Origin: an uncultured Chthoniobacterales bacterium
GTDB taxonomy: Bacteria; Verrucomicrobiota; Verrucomicrobiia; Chthoniobacterales; UBA10450
Length of the DNA: 22,378 nt
Reading direction: 5' to 3'
Assembly (NCBI GenBank): GCA_955652255.1
Contig: CATPAW010000217.1
Span: forward strand, 1 to 22,378
This document shows, piece after piece, positions 6,522-14,004 of this stretch; the stretch's first letter is position 1; every line of letters begins with the position of its first letter. The position numbers and the translations under genes were made by a program. A model generated the notes under the pieces. It did no database searches. It was not told the DNA's origin and was given only the letters and a program-made list of their open reading frames with translations.

Positions 6522-7960
6522 GTCTTTCGGATTGCGATCAAAGTGATGTCGTCATTTTGCGGTTGCGAACCGACGAAGTTTCGTAAGTCGTCGATCAATC
6601 GTGTGACGATAGCCGGGGCGCCAGCCATTGCGCTCGCGCGCACCGATTGGATCATCCGTTCGACGCCGAATTCGTCTCCTTCCGGGTCAATCGCTTCCGT
6701 CACTCCATCGGTATAGAGGACCAGGCAATCGTCGCGCTCGAGCGGGACGGCGACGTCGCTGGTGAGCCTATCGAAGACATTTCCGCTGTCAATTCCGAGA
6801 ACCATACCCGGCGGCTTTAAAGGCGTGACGGTTTGCGAAGAACTTTTATAGAGCAACGGCGCGTCGTGCCCGGCGCGCGAGAGTATCACGCCATTGTGCG
6901 CGTGATCGAGAATGAGATACGCCATGCTGATAAACATGTCCTCCTTGATGTCGGGGTAAAGTTGGCGATTCACCTTTTGCAAAACATTCGCCGGCGAAGG
7001 ATTCTGCGCCGCTTGACTGCGCAAAACACTGCGGCAAATCGCCATGATAAGGGAGGCGGGGACACCTTTGCCGGAAACATCGGCAATCGCCACGCCGAGC
7101 CGTTGATCGTCCACCTTGATGTAATCGAAGTAATCACCGCTGACCTGACGGGCGGGAACATTGATTCCGCTGATCTCAAACCCATTCACTGCCGGAGCTT
7201 CAGCGGGCAGCAGGATGCGCTGGATATCACGTGCAATTTCGAGTTCGTGATCGAGCCGTTTCTTTTCGTTCGCTTCCGAGTAGATGATGGCATTGTAAAG
7301 GGCAAAGGCAGATTGCTCGGCAATGGATTTGAACACCACAAAATCGCTTTGCGAGAACGGTACGCCCATCGGGCCATTGGCCAATGCGAGCAAGCCCATG
7401 TTTTGTTTACCGTAAAGCAGCGTGCTAACCATCATTGAAGCGGTGCCGAACGACGTGTCGCGCAACTTTGCCAGTTCTGGAACCTCGGAAAGCTCATTCA
7501 AACAGACCGACTGTCCTGCTTGCCAGACCCGTCCAATCGTCCCCTCACCGAGCGGGACGGAATGAAGGCGCAGATAACTCTCCAGCGCAATGGGCGTGGC
7601 CGCGGCTTGTTGCAGGATGTCGGCTGGAACTTCAACAAGGGGCGGGCAGCCTTTGGAAATGAACGCCGGGACCAGCTTCGCGCCCGTGCGATCGGCCATG
7701 TAAAGCGCGCCGCCGTGGGCGTCGAGGATGCGCGTCGCTCCTTCGACAATCAGTCGATGCAGGTCATTGGGCCGGATCGTTTCGCTGAAGGCTTCCCCGA
7801 GTCCGTGCAAGAAATCGAAGACGAGCGTCTCCTCGACTTGAATTTCTTCTTTCGAGCGTTCCAGCGTCCGGATCCGCCGGGCCTGCCGTTGCGCGGTATA
7901 GATCCACCCTGCGACAGACGCGAGCAGCAGTCCGAAGAGAAGGATCGGCCACATGGTCAC
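6518..7960 (-). CDS. membrane-anchored GAF-PP2C (SpoIIE/RsbU-type) serine phosphatase
   Basis: The 480-residue protein begins with one transmembrane helix (about 4-22, WPILLFGLLLASVAGWIYTA). A short coiled linker, a GAF sensor domain (about 45-215) and a SpoIIE-type PP2C domain (about 245-480) follow. Metal-binding signatures are visible: GDYFDYI, IADVSGKGVPASL, LYTDGVTEAIDPEGDEFG and NDDITLIAI. Such phosphatases dephosphorylate STAS anti-sigma-factor antagonists in partner-switching pathways. The gene directly upstream encodes a STAS protein, its likely substrate. GTG at 7960 or ATG at 7954 could be the start. The 3' end overlaps grpE by 4 nt. Confidence 0.92.
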   Translation of the reverse strand: MTMWPILLFGLLLASVAGWIYTAQRQARRIRTLERSKEEIQVEETLVFDFLHGLGEAFSETIRPNDLHRLIVEGATRILDAHGGALYMADRTGAKLVPAFISKGCPPLVEVPADILQQAAATPIALESYLRLHSVPLGEGTIGRVWQAGQSVCLNELSEVPELAKLRDTSFGTASMMVSTLLYGKQNMGLLALANGPMGVPFSQSDFVVFKSIAEQSAFALYNAIIYSEANEKKRLDHELEIARDIQRILLPAEAPAVNGFEISGINVPARQVSGDYFDYIKVDDQRLGVAIADVSGKGVPASLIMAICRSVLRSQAAQNPSPANVLQKVNRQLYPDIKEDMFISMAYLILDHAHNGVILSRAGHDAPLLYKSSSQTVTPLKPPGMVLGIDSGNVFDRLTSDVAVPLERDDCLVLYTDGVTEAIDPEGDEFGVERMIQSVRASAMAGAPAIVTRLIDDLRNFVGSQPQNDDITLIAIRKT

Positions 7961-7969
7961 GGCGCCCGC

Positions 7970-8482
7970 TTACTTCGAGGCTGTCTCGTGATGAAGGTCT
8001 TGCTTTAGATAATCGAGGACGTCCTTGAAACGGAAAAAATTTTCCGGCGCCGCCTCGCAAAGCGCTTCGTGCGCTTCCAGCATCGTTTTCGCTTGCTCCT
8101 GCTTTTTCTCCGACGACTCGCCGCTGGATTTTTGCCGAAGCGATTCGCACTCCGGTGCCGACGCACCATTGGCATGAATGCTGAAGATTTGATCAAGACC
8201 GAGACCGGAAAGGAGCTCGCGGCTACGATTTCCGCAATGAACGACATGAAGATGACCGCGGCCGAGCTCCTTCAATCGCAGCGCCACGCCTGCCATTGTG
8301 CCCATGAACGTCGAATCCATCATCGCGCAATTAGCCAGATCAATCACAAATTCGCGGTAACCGCGATCGACCATTTCGCGAGCGAATTCCTTCAAGTTTC
8401 CGCTATTTAGAAAACTTCCCTTACCTTCTACCTTCACCCACACGGCTGGACCGTTGACCCCTACTTGAATCGATGACTCCAC
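7970..8482 (-). CDS. STAS-domain anti-sigma factor antagonist with C-terminal extension
   Basis: Residues 5-100 form a STAS domain of the SpoIIAA/RsbV kind. The phosphorylatable serine is S57 in CAMMDSTFMGTM, preceded by the strand YREFVIDLAN. After residue 100 comes a hydrophilic, charged extension (SGESSEKKQEQAK and FFRFKDVLDYLKQ) not found in minimal RsbV proteins. Start is GTG at 8482. A strong promoter lies so close upstream that the leader would be only about 6 nt, and no Shine-Dalgarno is visible. It sits 9 bp before the PP2C phosphatase gene, its probable partner. No anti-sigma kinase is encoded nearby. Confidence 0.9.
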   Translation of the reverse strand: MESSIQVGVNGPAVWVKVEGKGSFLNSGNLKEFAREMVDRGYREFVIDLANCAMMDSTFMGTMAGVALRLKELGRGHLHVVHCGNRSRELLSGLGLDQIFSIHANGASAPECESLRQKSSGESSEKKQEQAKTMLEAHEALCEAAPENFFRFKDVLDYLKQDLHHETASK

Positions 8483-8494
8483 GGCTGATCAATT

Positions 8495-8524
8495 AAGATA
8501 CAAGATCGACACGCAGGCTGTCAA
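8495..8524 (-). promoter_or_regulatory. sigma70-type promoter of the STAS-PP2C-grpE-dnaJ-rsmE operon
   Basis: On the minus strand a perfect -35 TTGACA (8524-8519) is followed, after 18 nt, by -10 TATCTT (8500-8495). The expected start of transcription is about 8488, only some 6 nt before the GTG start codon at 8482. A copy of the 10-mer AAGATCGACA occupies the spacer. Confidence 0.7.
8502..8511 (+). repeat. AAGATCGACA motif, non-coding copy in a promoter spacer
   Basis: An exact copy of the over-represented 10-mer, lying between the -35 and -10 boxes of the STAS operon promoter. Confidence 0.5.
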
Positions 8525-8604
8525 ACCTCGGACCCGACACAGGGGCAGGATTCGACTGAAATGCATCGTAAAGACTTACCTTCAAAGCCGACGTTCAGAG
8601 TGGC

Positions 8605-9189
8605 TCATTCCCACAAATAAGATCGGTTTTCCGCCACAACCTGGCCGTTTTCGATCAACAAGCACCGCCACGCGATCACGCGTCCATCGTCGAAATAATC
8701 GTCACCGACTACTTTGAACTCCGTTTTATGATTACCGTGAACATTCGGATATGAAATCTCCTGCGCCTGAACAAGGGCATGCAGCTTCTCCTGCCGGTAC
8801 TCGAGGCGCACGGTAAGATCGGCCGGCCGTTTGGCGCGCCAAAAGAAATCGAAATAGTTACCAAAACGCTGATGTTGATCGAGAGAGGTCACCGCGCCGA
8901 AGAGGCGATAGTGTCGTTCGAACGCAATCGAGGAATCCTCGGTCACGATGGTGTTCTGCGGCGCCGTGCTCGAGCGCGCTCCCGGCGAAAGACTGCTCGC
9001 TTTCCTCGGCGCCCCTTGTTTCGGCGCTTTCTCGCTGAGCAAATAAAGTTGCGTCTTTCGAAACTCGAAATCTTTATTCAAGGCAAACGGCAGCGGCGTC
9101 ACTTTTACGAGCAACTTCGGCTCCTCGGCGGCGCCAACCAGAGCGCTTAGGCAAAAGATTAAGCCCACCGATGTAGCGCCAAACTTCAT
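8605..9189 (-). CDS. secreted protein of unknown function
   Basis: 194 residues. The N-terminus MKFGATSVGLIFCLSALVGAAEE is a standard Sec signal peptide with a likely AxA-type cleavage near residue 21. The mature part begins KLLVKVTPLPFALNKDFEFRK. It contains a low-complexity linker (about 60-75) and a beta-rich region with FGNYFDFFWRAKRPADLTVRLEYRQE, ending in ENGQVVAENRSYLWE. I do not recognise a named family; the alternating hydrophobic pattern suggests an immunoglobulin-like or beta-sandwich fold. A TTGACA promoter ends almost at the start codon. It is divergent from the exonuclease-ligase gene. Confidence 0.8.
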   Translation of the reverse strand: MKFGATSVGLIFCLSALVGAAEEPKLLVKVTPLPFALNKDFEFRKTQLYLLSEKAPKQGAPRKASSLSPGARSSTAPQNTIVTEDSSIAFERHYRLFGAVTSLDQHQRFGNYFDFFWRAKRPADLTVRLEYRQEKLHALVQAQEISYPNVHGNHKTEFKVVGDDYFDDGRVIAWRCLLIENGQVVAENRSYLWE

Positions 9190-9196
9190 TGGCTAA

Positions 9197-9225
9197 ATGA
9201 AAACGGTTCCAGCGCGGCTTGTCAA
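9197..9225 (-). promoter_or_regulatory. promoter of the secreted-protein gene, giving a leaderless mRNA
   Basis: On the minus strand a perfect TTGACA (9225-9220), a 17-nt spacer and TTTCAT (9202-9197) are seen. The expected start is about 9190, one base from the ATG at 9189, so the mRNA would be leaderless. Confidence 0.6.
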
Positions 9226-9290
9226 TGCAGGCCGATTGTCGATGAAACAATGTTTCGCTCCATTGCCATCCGCGCATAAATTTTCGCGTG

Positions 9291-12050
9291 ATGGATGTTC
9301 GTTATGAGCGCGGCGTTTATTTACCGAAACACGATTTATGGCTCGACCCGTGGGATGCAAAGCGTCTTGCCTTCGTCTCACACGCGCACAGCGATCACAT
9401 CGCGCTGCATGCCGAAATCATCCTCTCCGAAGGCACCGCCCGCTTAATGCAGGCGCGTCTTCCCGGAAAGCGAAAGGAGCACATCCTGCCTTTTGGCGAA
9501 CAACGGCGTGTGCACGATGTCGATCTCATGCTCTTGCCGGCCGGGCACATCTTTGGTTCCGCGCAAATTTTTCTCCAGACCGAAAACGAATCGCTCCTTT
9601 ACACCGGCGACTTCAAATTGCGCCGCGGAAAATCCGCCGAAGCAACGGAATGGGCGTGCGCCGACACACTCATCATGGAAACGACCTTCGGGCGGCCGCG
9701 CTACCGTTTTCCACCGACCGAGCAGGTTGTCGATCAAATCGTTGCCTTTTGCCGAAAAACGATCGGCGATGGCGGAGTGCCCGTCCTGCTCGGCTATTCG
9801 TTAGGCAAAGCGCAGGAAATTCTTTGTGCGCTCGAAGGCGCGGATCTTATGCCGATGCTGCACGGCACGGTCTTTCAAATGACGCGCATTTACGAGCAGT
9901 TCGGCCAGTCGTTTTGCAAATACCTGCGCTACGATGCAAATGAAGTCGCGGGCAAAGTTCTTATTTGCCCGCCGAGCGCAAACCGGTCACGCATGCTGGA
10001 GAAAATCGCGCGCAAACGTGTCGCCATGATCAGCGGCTGGGCGGTCGACCCGAATGCGATTTATCGCTATCAAGTTGATGCCGTATTTCCTCTTTCGGAT
10101 CACGCCGATTACGACGATCTCATTCGTTATGTCGATCTTGTGCGGCCGAAACGCGTGCTTACCCTCCACGGCTTCGCCGCCGAGTTTGCGCGCGATCTGC
10201 GAGAAAAAATCGGCGTCGAGGCATGGGCGCTGAGCGAAGAAAATCAACTCGAATTAACTCTCGGAACTTTTCGCGCGACAAGGCGGGAGGGCGAGGCTTC
10301 CGCCGAGCCGAATAGCAATACTTCCAGCACTGGCGGCTCAGCAGGAGCTTCGCCCTCCCAATCGCCAATCGATTCGGAGTTTCGAGCCTTCGCGGAGATC
10401 GGCGAAGCACTCGCTGCGACACCGGCGAAGTTGGAAAAGGCTCGGCTGCTCTCAGATTATTTGCGCACGCTCCATTCGGATCAACTTCCGATCGCGACGA
10501 CGTATTTAACGGGAAATCCATTTGCGCAAAGCGACCTGCGCACCGTGCAAATAGGAGGCTCGATCATTTATCGCGCCATCATGAGCGCGGCGAAATTGAG
10601 CGAAGCGGAATTTCGCCGTATCGCACACAGCCACGGCGACATCGGCAAGACGGCGTTCGAGGCGCTCGATGGCCGCACGCAGTCGGAATCGTTCACGATT
10701 TTGCAATCGAAAGAATTTTTTGAGCAACTCCAAAAGGCGCGTGGACCGATCACCAAGACCGAATTGCTGCAAAAGCGATTGTCGGTCTTGTCCGCGCGCG
10801 AAGGTCAATACGTCGTCAAGATTTTGACCGGCGATTTACGAATCGGATTGCGCGAAGGCTTGGTCGAGGAAGCAATCGCCAGAGCGTTCGAAGCTCCGCT
10901 CGACGATGTGAAGGAAGCGAACATGCTTCTGGGCGACATCGGCGCGACCGCCCTGATTGCCTCGCAAAACGAATTGCATCGCGCCGAGTTGTCGATCTTT
11001 CGACCGATCAAATGCATGCTGGCAAGTCCCGAGCCGACTGCGGAAGCGATTTGGGCGCGATTTGTCCAGCCTAAGGATTCTGCCGCCGGGACGCCGGCAG
11101 CTACAACCGTTTACGCGGAAGATAAGTTCGATGGCATTCGGGCGCAGTTGCATCGCAATTCGAAGCGGGTTGAGATTTTCTCGCGCGATCTGAAGCGCGT
11201 CACCGATCAATTTCCGGAACTGGCTGAGCAGGCGCGCAAGTTCGATGTCGATCTTATCCTCGACGGCGAAATCGTCGCGCTTGCGCATGGACGCAAGTTG
11301 ACCTTCTTCGATCTGCAAAAACGGCTCGGCCGGAAAATAGAGGGCGCGGATTTGTTTGCCGGCGCATCGGCCGATGTTCCGGTCGTGTTCATCGCCTTCG
11401 ATCTTCTTTGGCTTGATGGCCGTTCGTTATTAAAAATCCCGCTGCGCGAGCGACGCGAACTTCTGCGTCAGTTGCGATTGCCTTCGCAATTTCAAGTAGC
11501 AGGAACTTTTCCGGCCCAGTCGGCTACAGAAATCGAACAGATTTTCCAGCAAGCGCGAAAACGTTCAAACGAAGGATTGATGGTCAAAGATCCGGAAAGT
11601 TTTTATACGCCTGGACGGCGCGGTTTGTTCTGGTTCAAATTAAAGAAAGAGCTGGCCACGCTGGACGTGGTGGTGGTCGCTGCGGAGCTCGGCCATGGCA
11701 AACGCAACAACGTCTTGAGCGATTACACGTTTGCGGTGCGCGACGAAACAAGCGGCGAACTTTTGCCGATCGGAAAAGCCTACAGTGGCCTGACCGACGT
11801 CGAGATCGTGGAATTGACCGAGCATTTCAAACAAAACACGATTGTCGATCGTGGCCGCTATCGCGAAGTGAAACCGGAGATCGTGCTCGAGGTCGCTTTC
11901 GATTCCATTCAACCGAGCACACGTCATGCAAGCGGCATGGCGCTGCGCTTTCCGCGGATCAAAGCGATCCGGCACGACAAAAATGTCGACGCCATCGATA
12001 CGCTCGCGTACGCGCGCGGACTAGCGGCGCAACACACTGGGACTGTTTAA
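9291..12050 (+). CDS. fused ligase-associated MBL-fold exonuclease and ATP-dependent DNA ligase
   Basis: One 919-residue protein combines two enzymes usually encoded by adjacent genes. Residues 1-330 match the ligase-associated exonuclease: a metallo-beta-lactamase fold with SHAHSDH at 30-36, PAGHIFGSAQIFL and YTGDFKLR. Residues from about 360 match the bacterial LigB-like ATP-dependent ligase: the helical DNA-binding domain, then K612 in EDKFDG (adenylation lysine), DGE at 658-660, EGLMVKD at 761-767, FWFKLKK near 780 and a C-terminal OB domain. The junction (about 331-357) is translated palindromic repeat, and a second repeat-derived stretch lies at about 597-605. The helicase and phosphoesterase commonly found with this pair are not in the window. 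A GTG at 9288 directly precedes the chosen ATG. A role in DNA end processing and sealing is inferred from the family. Confidence 0.94.
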   Translation: MDVRYERGVYLPKHDLWLDPWDAKRLAFVSHAHSDHIALHAEIILSEGTARLMQARLPGKRKEHILPFGEQRRVHDVDLMLLPAGHIFGSAQIFLQTENESLLYTGDFKLRRGKSAEATEWACADTLIMETTFGRPRYRFPPTEQVVDQIVAFCRKTIGDGGVPVLLGYSLGKAQEILCALEGADLMPMLHGTVFQMTRIYEQFGQSFCKYLRYDANEVAGKVLICPPSANRSRMLEKIARKRVAMISGWAVDPNAIYRYQVDAVFPLSDHADYDDLIRYVDLVRPKRVLTLHGFAAEFARDLREKIGVEAWALSEENQLELTLGTFRATRREGEASAEPNSNTSSTGGSAGASPSQSPIDSEFRAFAEIGEALAATPAKLEKARLLSDYLRTLHSDQLPIATTYLTGNPFAQSDLRTVQIGGSIIYRAIMSAAKLSEAEFRRIAHSHGDIGKTAFEALDGRTQSESFTILQSKEFFEQLQKARGPITKTELLQKRLSVLSAREGQYVVKILTGDLRIGLREGLVEEAIARAFEAPLDDVKEANMLLGDIGATALIASQNELHRAELSIFRPIKCMLASPEPTAEAIWARFVQPKDSAAGTPAATTVYAEDKFDGIRAQLHRNSKRVEIFSRDLKRVTDQFPELAEQARKFDVDLILDGEIVALAHGRKLTFFDLQKRLGRKIEGADLFAGASADVPVVFIAFDLLWLDGRSLLKIPLRERRELLRQLRLPSQFQVAGTFPAQSATEIEQIFQQARKRSNEGLMVKDPESFYTPGRRGLFWFKLKKELATLDVVVVAAELGHGKRNNVLSDYTFAVRDETSGELLPIGKAYSGLTDVEIVELTEHFKQNTIVDRGRYREVKPEIVLEVAFDSIQPSTRHASGMALRFPRIKAIRHDKNVDAIDTLAYARGLAAQHTGTV
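10285..10359. repeat. 75-bp palindromic repeat at the exonuclease-ligase junction
   Basis: The left arm GGGAGGGCGAGGCTTCCGCC plus GAGCC (10285-10309) and the right arm (10335-10359) are inverted copies, 21 of 25 bases matching, around a 25-nt loop. Translated, it gives the GEASAEP...GSAGASPSQ pattern. It sits precisely where one domain ends and the other starts. Confidence 0.8.
11080..11105. repeat. half paired-hairpin element inside the ligase domain
   Basis: CTGCCGCCGG and CGCCGGCAG form an imperfect stem (11080-11100), followed directly by CTACA, the terminal sequence of the right half of the 64-bp elements at 2261 and 4075. It encodes SAAGTPAATT, just before the catalytic EDKFDG motif. 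Confidence 0.6.
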
Positions 12051-12055
12051 AGTCA

Positions 12056-12347
12056 TTACGGCGTTGCCGACGGCGAAGGCGAAACGCTTGCTGCTGTTTC
12101 GGTTGATCCCTCACGCTCACCCGCGCGTTTATGCTTCTTCTTTTCTTGTTTGTTGCGGGGCTCAGGTGCGGCAACGCCAACAGACGGTGAAGCTGATGGC
12201 GTCACGCTGCCAACTGGAGTGGCAAAAGCTTCAGCGGTTCACCTGATGCTCAATCTCGGCGTTGCGTTCCGCTTCAGTTTGCTGTTTTTGACACGAACAA
12301 AACAGCGTGAGAAGACCGATCGATGGCAAAGCAAAAACTCTCTTCAT
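12056..12347 (-). pseudogene. small lipoprotein gene interrupted by a frameshift
   Basis: The ATG at 12347 starts MKRVFALPSIGLLTLFCSCQ, a signal peptide with a cysteine-containing lipobox-like end. QTEAERNAEIEHQVNR and a TGA at 12231 follow, giving only 38 residues. In the +1 frame directly after this stop, coding-looking sequence continues to a TAA at 12056-12058. It reads AEAFATPVGSVTPSASPSVG, then EPRNKQEKKKHKRAGE, then SPSPSATP. That is a plausible hydrophilic lipoprotein tail, ending 5 bp from the convergent ligase stop. Skipping one base around 12233-12238 would restore a product of about 97 residues. It is either a recent pseudogene, a sequencing error or a genuine short lipoprotein. 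Confidence 0.55.
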
Positions 12348-12390
12348 GTCCGCTTTAGACTGCGATCTCGTTTTGTTATTCGAAAAGCGG

Positions 12391-12585
12391 TCATGGTGCT
12401 GCCGGCGAGGGCGAACCGGGTGGAATGACGATGACGTTCTCGATTTTGTCGCGACGCCATCGCTGCACGTTGGCGTAAAGTGCCAGCAGCGCCATCGCCA
12501 CAACGATCACGAGCATGACTAGGAGCGCGCTTTTGGGAATTCGCGACGACGAGGGTTCTGCTCGAGGAGGCGGCGGCAGATTCAC
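12391..12585 (-). CDS. small single-pass membrane protein of unknown function
   Basis: 64 residues starting from a GTG that overlaps the plsC stop (GTGA), which suggests translational coupling. The N-terminus is proline-rich (NLPPPPRAEPSSSR). A transmembrane helix spans about 20-42 (ALLVMLVIVVAMALLALYANV) and is followed by RWRRDKIENVIVIPPGSPSPA. No family is recognised. The overlap and same-strand context argue that it is expressed. Confidence 0.6.
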   Translation of the reverse strand: MNLPPPPRAEPSSSRIPKSALLVMLVIVVAMALLALYANVQRWRRDKIENVIVIPPGSPSPAAP

Positions 12586-13253
12586 TCCCGAAGTATGGAT
12601 GTCGATCTTCGCCGCGTAAAGCGATTGTCGATTTTGCGCACCGGCAACTCAAGCGTCGCGATTGCGTCCATGACGCGCCGGCTGAGACGTGCGTAAAGAT
12701 CTCTGCCGGCAGTTTCGAAATCTCGATCGGAAAAATAAATCGGCTCGCCGACGACGATGGTAATTCTGCGCCAAAAATGGACTTTCCCGCCGATGGGCCA
12801 GGCTTTGAAGGCCCCAAAAATTCGCATCGGCATGACCGGTGCGTGCGTTTTCACGATCACCAGCCCGAGCCCGGGTAACGCCGGCTGTAAATTTCCGTCA
12901 GGTGTGCGCGAGCCTTCTGGAAAGACGAGCACGCCGTCGCCGGCACGCAAAATTCGGATTAGCGCCTTGAGTGCGCCGCGGTCGTTCCCTTCGATCTCGA
13001 CCGGGATGACGTTGAGTTTCGGCAACAGCCAGCGGAGAACCGGGGTTTTCATCAAAGATTTTTTCGCGAGAAAATAGATGGCGCGATCGCATGCATTTCC
13101 CGCCAGCGGTGGATCAAAGAAACTCTGGTGATTCATGGCGAGAATCACCGGGCCGGTTTGAATCATCCGCTCCCGATGAACTATACGGAAGCCGAAGAAG
13201 AGTCGCGCAAGCAGACGCGAAAAGTGGTAACCAAGCCAGTAGTACGGGTTCAT
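12582..13253 (-). CDS. plsC: 1-acyl-sn-glycerol-3-phosphate acyltransferase (PlsC family)
   Basis: This membrane-associated enzyme acylates lysophosphatidic acid to phosphatidic acid in phospholipid synthesis. The 223-residue protein has the acyltransferase catalytic box NHQSFFD at 41-47 (H42, D47) and the glycerol-phosphate-binding FPEGSRT at 111-117. VIPVEIEGNDRGALKAL lies between them. The gene follows cmk by about 20 bp, the cmk-plsC order seen in many bacteria. Acyl specificity cannot be read from sequence. Confidence 0.93.
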   Translation of the reverse strand: MNPYYWLGYHFSRLLARLFFGFRIVHRERMIQTGPVILAMNHQSFFDPPLAGNACDRAIYFLAKKSLMKTPVLRWLLPKLNVIPVEIEGNDRGALKALIRILRAGDGVLVFPEGSRTPDGNLQPALPGLGLVIVKTHAPVMPMRIFGAFKAWPIGGKVHFWRRITIVVGEPIYFSDRDFETAGRDLYARLSRRVMDAIATLELPVRKIDNRFTRRRSTSILRE

Positions 13254-13273
13254 TGGTTGAAACAGTGGAGGCG

Positions 13274-13924
13274 TTAAAGCGGCAGTCCCTTCAGCTTCAG
13301 TCGTTCGACGATTTTATCGATCACCTCCTCAATCGTGAGGTGGGAAGTGTCGATGACCTGCGCATCCGGAGCGACAGTGAGCGGCGAGGCTCGGCGTGAA
13401 GAATCGGCGCGATCTCGCGCGGCGATTTCATCGCGCTGACCTTCGGCCACGCGGCGGCGAAAACGCACCTCGGGCGAAGCGTCGATGTAAAACTTGCCGG
13501 GCGTATGAGGAAAAACTACCGACCCGATGTCGCGGCCTTCTATGACCACATCGTGAGCGCGCGCATAATTGCGCATTTTCTCCGTAACAATTTTGCGCAC
13601 CTCTGGAACGGTGCTCACTCGCGAGACCGCCTTGTTTACCAGATCATCGCGCAAATGGTTAGTTGGATCGACATCGTCGATCCAAACGCGCGACTCGTTG
13701 TTCTTGAGACGACAACTGATCTGCGCCGACTCAACCGTTCGCGCGATTCGCCCTCCGTCATCTGGACCGATGCCACGCCGGAGCATATACCAGGTGATGG
13801 CGCGGTAGATTGCGCCTGAATTGACGTAGACAAAGCCCAGCCGCCGCGCGAGTTCGCGCGCTACGCTGCTCTTTCCGGAAGCAGCCGGGCCGTCAATCGC
13901 AATCACGCGATGAAAATCGGGCAT
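13274..13924 (-). CDS. cmk: cytidylate kinase
   Basis: Phosphorylates CMP and dCMP with ATP. The 216-residue length is normal. The P-loop GPAASGKS is at 12-19. FVYVNSGAIYRAITWYMLRRG (CMP-binding start), VIEGRDIGSVVFPHTPGKFYIDAS and the lid-like FRRRVAEGQRDEI region are all visible. It lies between aroA (80 bp upstream) and plsC in the same direction, probably one operon. Confidence 0.97.
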   Translation of the reverse strand: MPDFHRVIAIDGPAASGKSSVARELARRLGFVYVNSGAIYRAITWYMLRRGIGPDDGGRIARTVESAQISCRLKNNESRVWIDDVDPTNHLRDDLVNKAVSRVSTVPEVRKIVTEKMRNYARAHDVVIEGRDIGSVVFPHTPGKFYIDASPEVRFRRRVAEGQRDEIAARDRADSSRRASPLTVAPDAQVIDTSHLTIEEVIDKIVERLKLKGLPL

Positions 13925-14004
13925 GATTGATAGGTTATTTCGATGCGAAGATTACGCAGATAAGTTCCAGATGCGCGATTGCAAACGCGATGCCTGCGCG
14001 ACGA

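Noticed and set aside
7520..8008. A 162-codon plus-strand open frame opposite the phosphatase and STAS genes
   Set aside because: It is antisense to two clear genes and has no family similarity; open antisense frames are common in GC-rich DNA.
8542..8580. Sequence resembling the 5' end of tmRNA (GGATTCGACTG and GTAAAGACT)
   Set aside because: The similarity is about 20 scattered bases. No tRNA-like domain or tag-coding region follows, because a conserved coding region begins at 8605.
5807..8604. Search for a CIRCE (HrcA) operator near grpE-dnaJ
   Set aside because: No TTAGCACTC-N9-GAGTGCTAA-like sequence was seen upstream of the operon or of grpE.
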